A DNA stretch of 64,000 bases from Porphyra umbilicalis. Taxonomy: Eukaryota > Rhodophyta > Bangiophyceae > Bangiales > Bangiaceae. Location of the stretch: positions 1 to 64,000 of the forward strand of contig KV919114.1 of assembly GCA_002049455.2 (NCBI GenBank), written 5' to 3'. Shown here piece by piece: positions 51,674-62,422 of this stretch. The stretch's first letter is position 1, and each line of letters starts with the position of its first letter. The notes beneath the pieces were generated by a model. It did not search any database and was not told where the DNA came from. It saw only the letters and a list, made by a program, of their open reading frames with translations. Made by a program: the position numbers and the translations under genes.

Positions 51674-54377
51674 CTTGTCCTTTACGCGTCTTGTACAGTA
51701 GATGTAGCTGCCGTAGTCGCCCACGTTATGGGGCTTCCCACGGGGAGCCCCGTCGACGTGACAGACAGCGCCACGGCGTGCGACTTCTCCCTAGGGAGTT
51801 GTATCCGCGGCGGTCCCTCCCCCCCCCGGGTGTCGCCGCCTGCGAGTGGTGCCAATAACGGCGGAGTGGCGGGGAGTTCGTGGGGGGGCAGTAGACGCGG
51901 CGCGACGTGCGTGGCTCCACCCGCCCCCCGGTGGCGCGGCGGCGGTGTGTCGTTGGCGGGCGCCTGCTGCGGTGGGCGGTATGGTGGGGGCCGCTGCGGC
52001 GGCGGGGGGTTGCGGGGTCACGTCGCGGGAGCGGAGCGGGCACCTTCACCGCGCGTGCCGCGGTGGTGACGCGCCGCCGCCCACGGTCGGGGGCGCGTCG
52101 ACCGCCTGCGGGCCACGCCCTTTCGGCACGAGTTGCGGGACCGGGTGGGGTTTGCCGGCCAACGCCCTGTTGGCAGTGGAGGATGGCGCGAGTATGGGCT
52201 CACACGCCGTCGCCGCCGCCGCCGCCGCTGCTGGGGCCCGGACCGACCAGACGGGCAGGGTGTCGGCCCACCCAGCCGCATCTGTCACCGTCGCGCGCGC
52301 GTCCTGCCCGCCCGCGTCTGGATGCGCCTCCGCAACATGCGTCTGGGTGCGTCTGCGCGACTAGCTCCAGGACCGCATGCTCGCGGCGCCCGCGCTCCGC
52401 CATATTCCCCCAGCAAACGGGCGTGGAAGCGGACAGGGCCGGCGGTGAAGACGGCTTGGGAGGCGCACTTTTCATTGCGTAGGTGGATGGACGTGGAAGA
52501 CGCGACGCCAGTCGGGGGAGGGGGGGCCATGGCGGTGCCGCCACGCCGCGACGGATCCCCCTCCCTCGTCCCCCCCCCCCCGCTGCGGCGGGGGGCAGAC
52601 GACGCGTCGGGTCCGTCAAGGCACTCTAAAAATTGCCTATGTTTAGAAATCCAGTCGGCAAAAACTCGACAGCTTTCGCTGGGCCTGCTGGACAAAATTT
52701 TGGTTTCTACGCTACTTGTGGTGATCCAATTGAGGGAATCGGGATCACAGCACCCGGCGGTCACCGTCGTCGTCTCGTGCCCGCGGGCCCCCGCCCGATT
52801 CACCGTGCCCACGGCCGGCCCCGCCCTGCCCACCACGACACCTGCGACGGCTGCGTCCCCCTTTACCCGACAACGACCGAGTACGGTTGCTTCATCCAAG
52901 AGTCATGGTCGGGGATTAGCGTCTGCGGCCACAACGGCACGGTGCTTCCCTTGCGACGGGCGGCCCGCCGCCGCCGCCACCGCCGCCGCTGCCACCGCCG
53001 CCGCCATCGACCTGGTCGGCCACTTCCCAAGTACGTGACCCTCGTCCTCTCTCGTCGTCCCACCCACGTGTGGGCCGCTTGGATGTTGCATTTTTATTCT
53101 TTTCCCTCTCCCCCTCGCCCGCCCGCTGTGACGACACGTTGTTTCCCCTGGCGCACGTCCGTGCCGCCCCCCGAACGGCCGCCGGCGTTCCACGCCGGCG
53201 GTTGGCTGTGGAATGGGGAACCATATCCGCTAGATAGTATCCGAGCGACGGCGCGCATGGATGCGGCTGCGCGCGCGACGGCGGTGCCCGGTGCCGGTGC
53301 CGCGTCGCGTGGCCGCCTCTGCTGGTTTGTGCTGTTCCCTGCGGATGGCCACTGACCCTTATTTTGTCGTGCGGTGGACGGGTGTTGTTTGGTGTGGGCT
53401 GGTGCCGACAGACAGGTGGCAACGCAAGGCCCATGGGGTGACCGGCACGCGCGGCCACCGCCGTTCCCCCGCGCGGGTGTGCCGGCTGGGACGCAGCGGC
53501 GCGGTGGTGGCGCGTCGGCCTGTGGTTGTCTCGCGGTGGCGCCCCCACGGCGGGTGTCGGCCGTTGGCGACGCGCGTGTCGTCGGGCAAGCGGGCGGGTG
53601 GGGGGGTGGCCACCCCGTCACCTGCGGCCGAGCCGCCTGGCAGAGTCGGCCGCTCCCCATGCGGCGCTGTACGGCAAACGGGCGGGCGTCGGCTGTGTGT
53701 ACTTGCGACTCGCTTGTGAGGGGGGGGGGGATGAAGGGGCTCTGGCGCCGGGCGGAAGGAATGCAGGAGGGGAGAGGGAGGTCTGCGCCCACCAGCCATT
53801 GGCCAATGTCGGCGACGGCGGGACGCGAAGCAGGGCGTCAGGGGGGATGGGTGTAGGGGCACGGGTGGAACGGCCGCCCCGGGGGAGGGGCTGGACCACG
53901 CTTTGCCTTTGCGATCGGCACGCACGCGGCGGTGCGCCCAAGACGCACCGAGGCCGCGTGCCCCCCACACCCGTCGCTCCCCTCTCCGCCGCCACTCCGC
54001 GGCCGTGTCGGCGCCCCGCGGACGCGGGCTTGGGGCTCACGCCGGGCCATTGGGGACCGCCACGGCCGGGCGGCCTTCGCGGGTGCCCGTCGGGCGGTCG
54101 GCGTGACCCGCTGCGTGCCGACACGGTCACCGTCGCGTCGACGTTGTGGGCCACTGGCCCGGGCGGCGGCGTGCGTGCGAGCGCAAAGCAGCCGATCGAG
54201 GCGGAGAGTTGGACGCCGCTGCGCAGGGTGACGCAGACGCCCGGGCAGTGGATGTTTCCGCTGTCACCTGCGCAGTGGGCTCGTCGCTCCGTGTCAACGG
54301 CGCCGTCTGCCTGCAGCAGGGGACCAATGCAGACACGGGCGCGCCGCTCCCTCGCCGTGGCGCGCCTCTCGCTCGCC
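51674..54377. other. No supportable gene
   Basis: About 2.7 kb of GC-rich sequence with open frames on both strands and no recognisable domain. Around 52620-52770 the sequence is less GC-rich and includes GGACAAAATTTTGG, faintly like MITE termini, but I found no matching second end. Confidence 0.4.
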
Positions 54378-54448
54378 GACGCTCTCCGGAGAGCGTCGCG
54401 GAGAAGCAGCGGGGAGCTCCCCGCTGCTTCTCCGCGTGGCGACGCCAC
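54378..54448. repeat. Three abutting palindromes
   Basis: 54378-54397 (GACGCTCTCCGGAGAGCGTC) is a perfect 20-bp palindrome. 54397-54436 is a perfect 40-bp palindrome centred on GGGGAGCTCCCC. 54436-54448 (GTGGCGACGCCAC) is a palindrome with a one-base centre. They follow each other without spacing. Confidence 0.85.
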
Positions 54449-55246
54449 TGATGGCGGGGACGGGCGGGCGGGTGGCAACGGTCCCGCTTTTGTAGGACGT
54501 GCCCGGCAGCGTGTCGTGAAAAGCGTGCGTCAGCACGAGCCGCCACAGCCGCCCGAGCTCCTCTGCCGGACGCTTGTAGCCGCCGCCCCCCCTCCCCGCC
54601 GTCGCCGCCACGGTCGCCGCGGGAGGGCGGTGACGAGGTCGGCGGTCAGCAGTGCGAGCACGCCTCGCCCAGCAAGCCACGGGCGCAGAAAGCGACGCGC
54701 AGACAGCCACGCGGTCGGCGTGATCTGCGCACCCTGCTCCCATCGCCCGCGCGCGTTGGCAGTGGCGGTGGCGGTACGTGCTGTACCGCCGGCAGGCGGT
54801 ACATATTCTGTGTGACACAACTGAAACCCACTGGGGGAGCCCCTACTACGTGGCTGGTGCTCCCCCAGATGTTTTCAGATCACACGCAGAGTACACGTGG
54901 CGAAAAGGTACTCCCTTCCCAACCGGCCATCATGGCAGTCGTTGATTGACGTGGACCAGCGGGGTCGTTGCCGCCGAGAGCTCAGATCCCGCGCGGCCCG
55001 AGCCCATCGCCGTCGGCACCCGCCCCACGGCCCGTCTGATCGAGTGCAGTCGGCGGCTCCGCCGCGGATATCTGCGGCGACGCCTCGATTCCTGCTTTTT
55101 CTTGCTCGGCAGCCTCGTCGCCCCCCTCCCCCCGCCACACCCCCCCACTCTCTTTTCTCTGCTCACCCAGACCCGCTCTTCCTTCCTTCTCTTGCCCCCC
55201 CCCGCCGCTGTGCTCGGTACCCACCCCCTTCCCCCCCTCCGACGCC
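54449..55246. other. Spacer upstream of the IlvD gene, with small inverted repeats
   Basis: Contains GTACCGCC-GGCA-GGCGGTAC (54783-54802) and CTGGGGGAGC (54831-54840) pairing with GCTCCCCCAG (54859-54868). No gene is supported. The C/T-rich part before 55247 is probably 5' UTR or promoter. Confidence 0.45.
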
Positions 55247-57155
55247 ATGGCGTCCCCCGCATTTGCGGCGGCCGCGCCGCTCGGCGCGTCTGCCTGGGCG
55301 CCGCCCGCCCTGGCGGCGCGTCGCTGCACCAACCGACTCCCCCCCCCCTCCCCGTCGGCGGCGCCACCCCCCCCCCCCCGCGCATGGCCGCCGCCACCGA
55401 CCCGCCGGCGGTCACCGAGGTGGTGCCCGGCGCCCCCCCCGCGGTGACCCCCCCCCGCCGCTCGCAGCAGCTCGTCGGCGACGCGGCCGGGTCGGGCTTG
55501 TGGATCAAGCGCACGGCCGCGCGCGCGATGCTCCGCGCCGTCGACTTTAAGAGCGAGGACTTTGACAAGCCCATCATCACCGTTGCGTGCACGCACACGA
55601 CGGCGACGCCGTGCAACGCGCACATTGATCAGCTCGGGCGGCTGGTCGGCGACGCGGTCGGCGACGCGGGTGGCAAATCCTTCCTCTTTGGCACGCCCGT
55701 CATTTCCGACGGGGAAACGATGGGCACGTCGGGGATGCGGTACAGCCTCGTCTCCCGCGACTTGATTGCCGACTGCATCGAGACGATGCACGAGGGGTAC
55801 CTCGCGGACGGGATGCTCACGCTCGGCGGCTGTGACAAGTCCATCCCGGGTGCGCTCATGCCCATCCTCCGCCACGACTCGATGGGGGTGATGCTCTATG
55901 GGGGGTCCATCCTGCCGGGCCGCCTCGACGGCCAAGACTTGACGGTCGTCTCCTCGTTTGAGGCGATTGGCGCGCGGGGGGCGGGCAAGATTGACGATGC
56001 GCGCCTGGCGGCGGTGGAGGAGGCGAGCTGCCCCGGCCACGGCTCGTGCGGCGGCATGTTTACCGCCAACACCATGGCGTCGGTCATTGAGGCGATGGGC
56101 ATGTCGGTGCCCTACTCGGCCGCCCACACGGCGGTGACGCACGCCAACGAGCTCTCCCCCGACAAGGCCGCCGACGTCAAGGCGAGCGTCGACGCGCTGT
56201 TTACGTGTTTGGATCAGGGCATTACGGCGCGGCAGGTGTGCACGCGGGCGGCGTTTGAAAATGGCATTGTCGTCATGATGGCGCTCGGCGGGTCGACCAA
56301 CGCGGTGTTGCACTTGCTCGCGCTCGCGCACGAGGCCGAGGTGCCCCTCACCATGGACGACTTTAACGTCATTGCGGACAAGGTGCCGCTGCTCGGCGAC
56401 TTTAAGCCGTACGGCAAGTACGTGATGGCCGACTTGGAGCGCCTCGGGGGGGTGCCCATGGTCATGAAGTACCTCCTGTCCAAGGGCCTCATCCACGGCG
56501 ACTGCTTGACGGTCACGGGCAAAACCGTGGCGGAGAATGTGGCGGGCGCGCCCGACTTTTCCACCGCCCAAGACGTGATCTTTCCGGTCGACGCGCCCTA
56601 CGCCCCCGCCGGCCGCCACGTGCTGGTGATGCGGGGCAACCTCGCGCCCGAGGGCGCCGTCATCAAGGTGTCGGGCAAGGCGCTCAAGCAGCACGTCGGC
56701 CCCGCGCGCGTCTTTGACTCGGAGGAGGCGGCGCTCAACGCGGTGCTGGCCGGCGCCATTGTGCCCGGCGACGTGGTCGTCATCCGCTACGAGGGGCCCG
56801 TCGGCGGCCCGGGCATGCGCGAAATGCTCTCCCCGTCGGCGGCGATTATGGGGGCGGGGCTCGGCAAGGACGTGGCGCTCATCACGGATGGGCGCTTTTC
56901 GGGGGGCACCCACGGGATTATGGTTGGCCACATTGCCCCCGAGGCGGCCGTCGGGGGGCCGATTGGGCTCGTCGAGGAGGGCGACACGATTACCCTCAAC
57001 GTCGAGGCGCGGGAGCTGACCGTGGACGTGTCGGAGGAGGTGCTCGCCGCGCGGCGCGCGGCGTGGACGCCAGTGACCAAGGGGCGCCTCCGGGGGGTGC
57101 TGAAAAAGTACGCGGGGGGGTGTCGAGCGCGAGCCTCGGCGCCGTGACGCACTGA
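55247..57155 (+). CDS. ilvD: Plastid dihydroxy-acid dehydratase
   Basis: Dihydroxy-acid dehydratase makes the 2-keto acids for valine and isoleucine in plastids using an Fe-S cluster. The core is continuous from about 55380 to 57120: [76 protein letters not shown] (cluster Cys residues), [17 protein letters not shown] and [21 protein letters not shown] good transit peptide ([20 protein letters not shown]) starts at 55247 in a different frame; C runs at 55339-55348 and 55367-55379 lie between it and the core. At the end the literal frame gives a non-family tail to 57147, but one extra G in the run 57114-57120 gives [12 protein letters not shown] and a stop at 57153-57155, the normal family ending. 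I take these as sequence errors in an intact gene. Confidence 0.92.
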
Positions 57156-57676
57156 GGGGGGGGCGGGCGGGGGGGGGGGGCGTTGCGGATGTTTTCGGTC
57201 TTCTTGTGCGTCCATGTCGGGTGCCGTGCGGCACGCTGCGGGCGCAGGTTTCGTTGGCGTCCCCGGTCGGGCGCGGGCGCCAGTGCGTCGGGTGGGGTGG
57301 CGGCCAACGAGATAAAGGCGAGTAGAAGCAAACACTTGGCGCGGGTGTGCCGTGCCGGTAGACTCGCGTGATCAGACCTGGCTCGCGGCCGTCGCCACCT
57401 CCGTTCCTGTGCGACGGCGTTGACCCTTGGCATTGGGTGTTGCCTGGGGAACCACACCACAAACGACGGTCAAGCGCAGCGTGTCCCCACAGTTTTCCGT
57501 GCTCATCGGCCAAGACGTTGGCCGCCCTCGCTCCCAACAGAAACCACATCAAAACAGGCACACCACCCTCGACAACGCTCTCCTTCTACCCGCCCGTCCC
57601 TCGCTACGCACCCGCCCCAGCCGCCACAACTTCACGCGCGCACCCGCCCCCCCCCCCCCCCCACGCCGCCACCGCC
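57156..57676. other. Spacer between convergent ilvD and Tic22 genes
   Basis: About 520 bp with no gene. G- and C-rich runs are present at both ends. Confidence 0.5.
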
Positions 57677-57863
57677 TCACTTGATCAGCGGGTTTTGGTG
57701 CATCCGCGCATTCTTCGACGCCCCTCCTTGCTGCGACTGCATGTACTCGGTGCTCGCCGTCGGGGCGACAAACGCGTGGCGCGCGAGCTCTGGGTGCACC
57801 CCGCTCTCCATCTGCTGGATCAGGTAGACGAGGTTGCCAACGACAATCGGCGGGGCGCGGGGC

Positions 57864-57894
<31 letters not shown>

Positions 57895-58858
57895 TGCAGG
57901 CGCGCCCACGCCGCCTCCACATCCTCCTTGGCGAGGAAGAGGGGCACGACCGGCTCCCCCGCCTTGCGCAGCGTCAGCCCCGGGGCCGCAAAGACGGGCA
58001 CGCCCGCCGTCTCCCCCCCCCCCCCAATGGGGACCGCGCGGAGGAGGCGCGCCGCGTGCCCGACCTGCTTGCGGTCGGGGGAGAAGCGAAAGACCATCCG
58101 CAGCTCCTCCCCCGCGGGCCCGCGGATGCCCGACGGAGTCGGCTTGGCCTTGACCATCTCGTACGCCTTGTCGAGGCCCATAATGTAGACGCGCGCGTCG
58201 GCGGTCGTTGGGGACTTTTGCATGTCGGCCTGCATGGAGAGGGCCTCCTCGTGGGAGAAAAAGATGAGGCCGACTTGCGTGCCCGCCCCGTCCACGTTGG
58301 CGAGGTACGGCTGGCCGCCCGCGTTGGTGACGGCAAAGACGGGGACTTGGGCGAGCTTCTCCTGCAACGATTTTTTGGCGTAGCGCGCCACCGCAAGGGC
58401 GGGGGGGGGGGGCCGACCGCCGCCGCCGCGAGGCGGTCGAGGAGCGTGCCGGGGCCGGTCGACGAGCCGCCGCCGCTGGCCACGCCAGCAACGGCGCTGC
58501 CGAGGACGGTGGCGGCGGCAACGGCGCCCGCCGAGCGGGCGAGGCGCGCCCAGGGCACGCCCGCCCAGACCGCCGGCACGTCGTCGGGCACCAGCGGCGG
58601 TGCGGCGGCGGCGGCGGGGACAGCCGCCGCCGCCGCCGCCGCCGCCGCGGACGCGTCGGCCGCAAGCCCCGTCGGCGTCGCTGCCGCGGCGGCGGCGGCG
58701 ACACCTGCCGCCGCGTCGTCAGCCCCAACGGCCGGCGCCGCGTCGCCCGGGGCGGCGCTCATCACCGCCCCGCCCGACCGGCCGGTGCGGATGCGCGCCG
58801 GGCGGGCGGCGGCGAGGCGTAGGCCCGGCGCGCCCGTAAAAGCCAGTGCCGCGTCCAT
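57677..58858 (-). CDS. TIC22: Tic22-like plastid import protein, frame split at homopolymers
   Basis: Tic22 is an intermembrane-space chaperone linking the outer and inner plastid import complexes. From ATG 58858 (MDAALAFTGAPGLRLAAARP) there is an Ala-rich transit/linker region. The mature domain follows in another frame after the G run at 58401-58412: YAKKSLQEKLAQVPVFAVTN, GQPYLANVDGAGTQVGLIFF, then SHEEALSMQADMQKS, AYEMVKAKPTPSGIRG and VPVFAAPGLTLRKAGEPVVP, LFLAKEDVEAAWARL. All are recognisable Tic22 segments. At the 30-base C run 57865-57894 the frame changes again; the natural C-terminus then reads PPIVVGNLVYLIQQMESGVH, ending NPLIK at 57677. The literal frame from the core instead runs to 57549 with an unrelated tail. 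The gene converges on ilvD. Confidence 0.85.
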
Positions 58859-59433
58859 GGCGCGCCGACGGCGACCGACGCGGTGGGGGGGGGGGGCGGC
58901 GGCGGTGGCAAAGCCACACAGCCGGGGGGAGCCGACCGCGACACCGCACCGGGGCCCGGCCAATCGCGTCGGAGCAAGTGACAAAGACAGGGGGGAGTAC
59001 ACAAACGGGGCCGAGGGAGGAGCCGCTGCCGTCGCGCCCAGCGCCAATGCCGCAGCCGCGCCGCGCCCGCCGGCCGCCCAACCTCCACGGAGAGAGACGG
59101 GGTGTCGCGGCGGTCGGGGTCGGCGCGGCAATCCCCGCGCGCCGCGATCACCGCCGTACCGCGCCGTCCGGCCGCACGTTGACACGTGGTGCTCGCGAGG
59201 TTGCCTCGGCCGTCGACCCCGACGCCGTCCGTCGGAATCTTGATGGAATTTTTCCCGTGCTTCCAAGTGTTCCAAATACACGTGTTCACTGAAGGCGCGT
59301 TCGCGAAAACACCCTGGCCTGGGAACTTGAAAATGACCAAACTGAATAAGATACGTTCACCGCACGTCGCAACCACAACCCACTTGCTCGTCAACCCCCC
59401 CCGCCACCCCCCCCTTTCCACCCCTGCCGTTCA
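58859..59433. other. Upstream of Tic22; contains one copy of a 55-bp repeat
   Basis: No gene is supported. The repeat copy at 59234-59288 is listed separately. Confidence 0.4.
59234..59288. repeat. 55-bp dispersed direct repeat, copy 1
   Basis: Begins GGAATCTTGATGGAATTTTT and ends CAAATACACGTGTTCA. A copy at 61635-61688 differs by a single missing base. Flanking sequences differ on both sides, so it is a defined short unit. Confidence 0.8.
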
Positions 59434-59615
59434 TCAAGGCCGGCCCACCATCCCCCATACCTCAAGCGACAGCAGGCCGTCCTCCTTCCCAATACGCCCG
59501 AGCACCCCGACCGCCAGGGCGACCGCGTCGGCGCGCACGGGCGTCGGCAGGCACCCGCGCCACCCACCGGCGGTTCCGTGCCAGTGGCCCAACGACGGCG
59601 GTGGCGGCGGCGGCC

Positions 59616-59670
<55 letters not shown>

Positions 59671-60656
59671 GGCCACCGTGTTTACGACGCCCCCTGCCGC
59701 CGCCGCCGCCGCGCCCGCCGCCGCGTCGACGGGCGCGCTGCCGACGGGGGCCACGGCAGCGTCGACCTCTGCCCCCACGCCTGCGGCGGCGGCGACGGGC
59801 GCGGGCGCGCCCGCAACGGATCCCGCAGGGAGCGTACCCGCAGGGTCGATGGCGACCGCGGGCGGTGGCGGCGGCGCTGACGCGGCGGCGGCAGGCGCGG
59901 CCCCAGCCGTCGCCGGCGCCCCCACCGCCGACCCCACCGCCGCCACCGGCTGCGGCCCGCCGCCCCGCGCGCGGCAGGTCGACACCCCCCCCCCCCCAGA
60001 GGGCGGCTCGGCCTCCTCCTCCCCCCCAAGGGCGCCCGCTGCCCACGCCCGCGGCGGGCCCACACTCGCCGACCGCAAGCGGCACTCGACGGCGCGGCCG
60101 CCGCCCAGAAAAGTCCCCCGCAGGCGCCGCTCCGCCCCCCCGCCGCCGCCGCCGCCGCCGCCAACCCGAGACGGCCCAAACGACGCGGACCGCCGGGCGA
60201 CGGTGGCCACGATGGAGCACCCGCCGGTCGAGCGGGCGGCCCACCCCACCAGCCGACCAGCCGTCGCCCCCCCCCCAGCCACCCGCCGGCGACGCCGTCG
60301 TCGCCGCCGCGTTCGTCGCTGCGGCGTGAAGGCAGGCGCGGCACGGCCTCTTCCGGCCCCGTCGGGGGGTGCCACGCACGCACCCCACCGCCGCCGCCGT
60401 TGTCACCGCCACCGCCTCCCGAGTTGCCGCCGCCGCCGCCGCTGCCGCCGGCTGCCGCCGGCAAGACGACAGGCGCCCGCAGCGGCGGCCGCCAGCGCCC
60501 CGCTCCCGCTGCCCCCGACCGCACCCGCCGCTGCGCGGCGGCCGCAAGGCTGGCGGCGGCGGGCGTGGCGGCCACGGTTGTGGCCGCAACCGCCCGCGGG
60601 GGGGGGTCACCCGCCGCCGCGCGGCGGCCACCGCGGCGCCGGCGGCAGACGTTGAC

Positions 60657-60688
<32 letters not shown>

Positions 60689-60803
60689 CGTCAGCGCGCC
60701 GCTGGCGACCGACGCTGCAGCGGCGGTCGACGCGGCCGCAAAGCCCAGTGCGGTGGCGGGCGCGACCAGCCACCAAGGAAGCCCCATGCCCGCCGCCCGG
60801 CGC
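59434..60803 (-). CDS. Candidate low-complexity secreted or membrane protein, frames uncertain
   Basis: I do not recognise this gene. On the minus strand MGLPWWLVAPATALGFAAAS (near 60788) resembles a signal peptide or anchor. Further down a different minus frame has a poly-Ala tract coded by the (GCC)n run at 59620-59670 and a more ordinary end, LGHWHGTAGGWRGCLPTPVR then LLSLEVWGMVGRP, to the stop at 59434. The pieces lie in different frames separated by G/C runs. They could be one gene broken by homopolymer errors, or only composition artefacts. The opposite strand is also open. Confidence 0.22.
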
Positions 60804-60899
60804 GCGCACGGCTCGCAACGGGGCGGGGCGGACGCGGGCGGGGGAGCGCGCGCGTCGCGCGTCGTCTGGCACGACGGGGGTCCACGGCGGGCAAAAAAG

Positions 60900-61634
60900 G
60901 AGAAGGGAAAACACCGCCGCCGGCCGGTCACGCGCCCGCCACGCACGCCGCGGGTGGGGTCACCGCCGGTTCGACGGGCGGCGGCGGCGGCGGCGGTGCC
61001 GCCGCCGCCACCGCGGCCGCCGCCACCGCGGCCGCCGCCGCCGCCCGCTGTCGCGTGCGGGCGCGCGTCGTGCGCGCGGTCGTCCACCGCCCACCGCCGC
61101 GTCGGCGGCTGGCGCGGCGGCAACGCCGCGACCGGCGGTGGCCACCGCCCCCACCCGCCGCGCGCGGGTGTTGCGCGAACGGACGCGACCACGAAGAGAG
61201 CCGCGCCCTCAGCGCCGACACGACCCCCTGTTTGAAAAATCAAAACCGACGTCTCCCACAGGGCCCGCAGAGCCCGATTCTGGCCAACTACCGCGGAATT
61301 GCGACATCATGGCCGTTCGTGGCCGCGTCCACCTGCCCCCACGACCCCGTAAACGCCGCACCTGCCCTCACGCACCATTTTAACCACGATTCTGCTTCCG
61401 CGGACCGTACGGGCGATGAAGACGTCGCCACCTCTAGCAACTTCACAGAAAGATGCGGGCAGCCCCGGCGCATGTTCCCATAGTCAAGAAAGCGCCGGGG
61501 GACGTCCTCCAACGGCGTAGGGAGCCAAACGGACCGCCAAAAACGTTTTTTTAAGTACTCCCGCAACGTGCACTAGAAAAAAGGATTTTTTTTCGACGTG
61601 TGGGTGTGAGAAAGCACCCTAGACTAAAGTCCAG
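60900..61634. other. No supportable gene
   Basis: GCC-repeat-rich to 61.2 kb, then about 400 bp of ordinary composition with no domain. Confidence 0.4.
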
Positions 61635-61688
61635 GGAATCTTGATGGATTTTTCCCGTGCTTCCAAGTGTTCCAAATACACGTGTTCA
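61635..61688. repeat. 55-bp dispersed direct repeat, copy 2
   Basis: A near-identical copy of 59234-59288, lacking one A. The two are 2.4 kb apart in the same orientation. Confidence 0.8.
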
Positions 61689-62422
61689 TTTGGCAGACGA
61701 AAACCAGTAGTCACCTCTGGAAGAGGTGAGGAGCGAAGCACCCTATTCACACCCCACGAGATGAACCTGGTGAACAGTCTACGATTACCCGCTCGAGGCG
61801 GCTCGGAGACGAGTGGCTGTGCCGGGCGAGACGGTGACGTGGCGGAGGGGTGCGTTGGGGGTCCGGGCACCCCCCCCCGCGGCGGCGCGGCGGCGATGGA
61901 CCCGGCGGCGGCCGGGGGGGCCGCCGCCGTCGCCGCGACGACGCGCGCGATCGCGGCGTTGCTCGACGCCGTCGCCGTGAACGCGACGGCGGCGTCGAAG
62001 CGAACGCTGCTGCTGCTGACAGTTGCGCATCTGACAGAGGATCGATTGGCTGGGGATGGTCCAATTTACGATTCTCGCCTTTCATTGGCTGGCGCGGCGC
62101 CGCTAATCGCTATTAGCGGCTTAGCCGGCGCCGCTATCCCCCCCACCCCCGCGTGCTCCCCCACCCCCGCCGCTGACCGCCCCGCCCCCCTCGCCCCTTC
62201 GCCCCCGGCTCCCCTCGCTCCTGCTGCTGCTGCCCCCCACCCCCCCGTCGACGGGGAACCCTTCCCGCTGCCGCCCGGCCGCCGCGGCCGCAAGGCCCGT
62301 CGCGCGGCGCGCCGCCATGCCGCCGCCGCGACGGTGGCTCCTCGCCTGCTCGCCGCCGCTCCCGCCGGCGCCGGCGCCGACGCCGGCCTGTCTCCCCCTC
62401 GCGGTTTCCGCCTCCCCCCCCC
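61689..62422. other. Unassigned sequence upstream of the gag-like frame
   Basis: An open frame with MDPAAAGGAAAVAATTRAIA (ATG at 61896) might be an upstream part of the next ORF. A hairpin (GCGGCGCCGCTAA pairing with TTAGCCGGCGCCGC) lies near 62093-62130. No domain was recognised. Confidence 0.35.

Noticed and set aside
52620-52770. Another MITE of the TTGCTG family
   Set aside because: It contains an AATTTTGTCC-like core, but I could not find a second inverted end or TA duplication.
59234-61688. LTR retrotransposon bounded by the 55-bp direct repeats
   Set aside because: The repeats are too short for LTRs, there is no primer-binding site, and no gag-pol lies between them.
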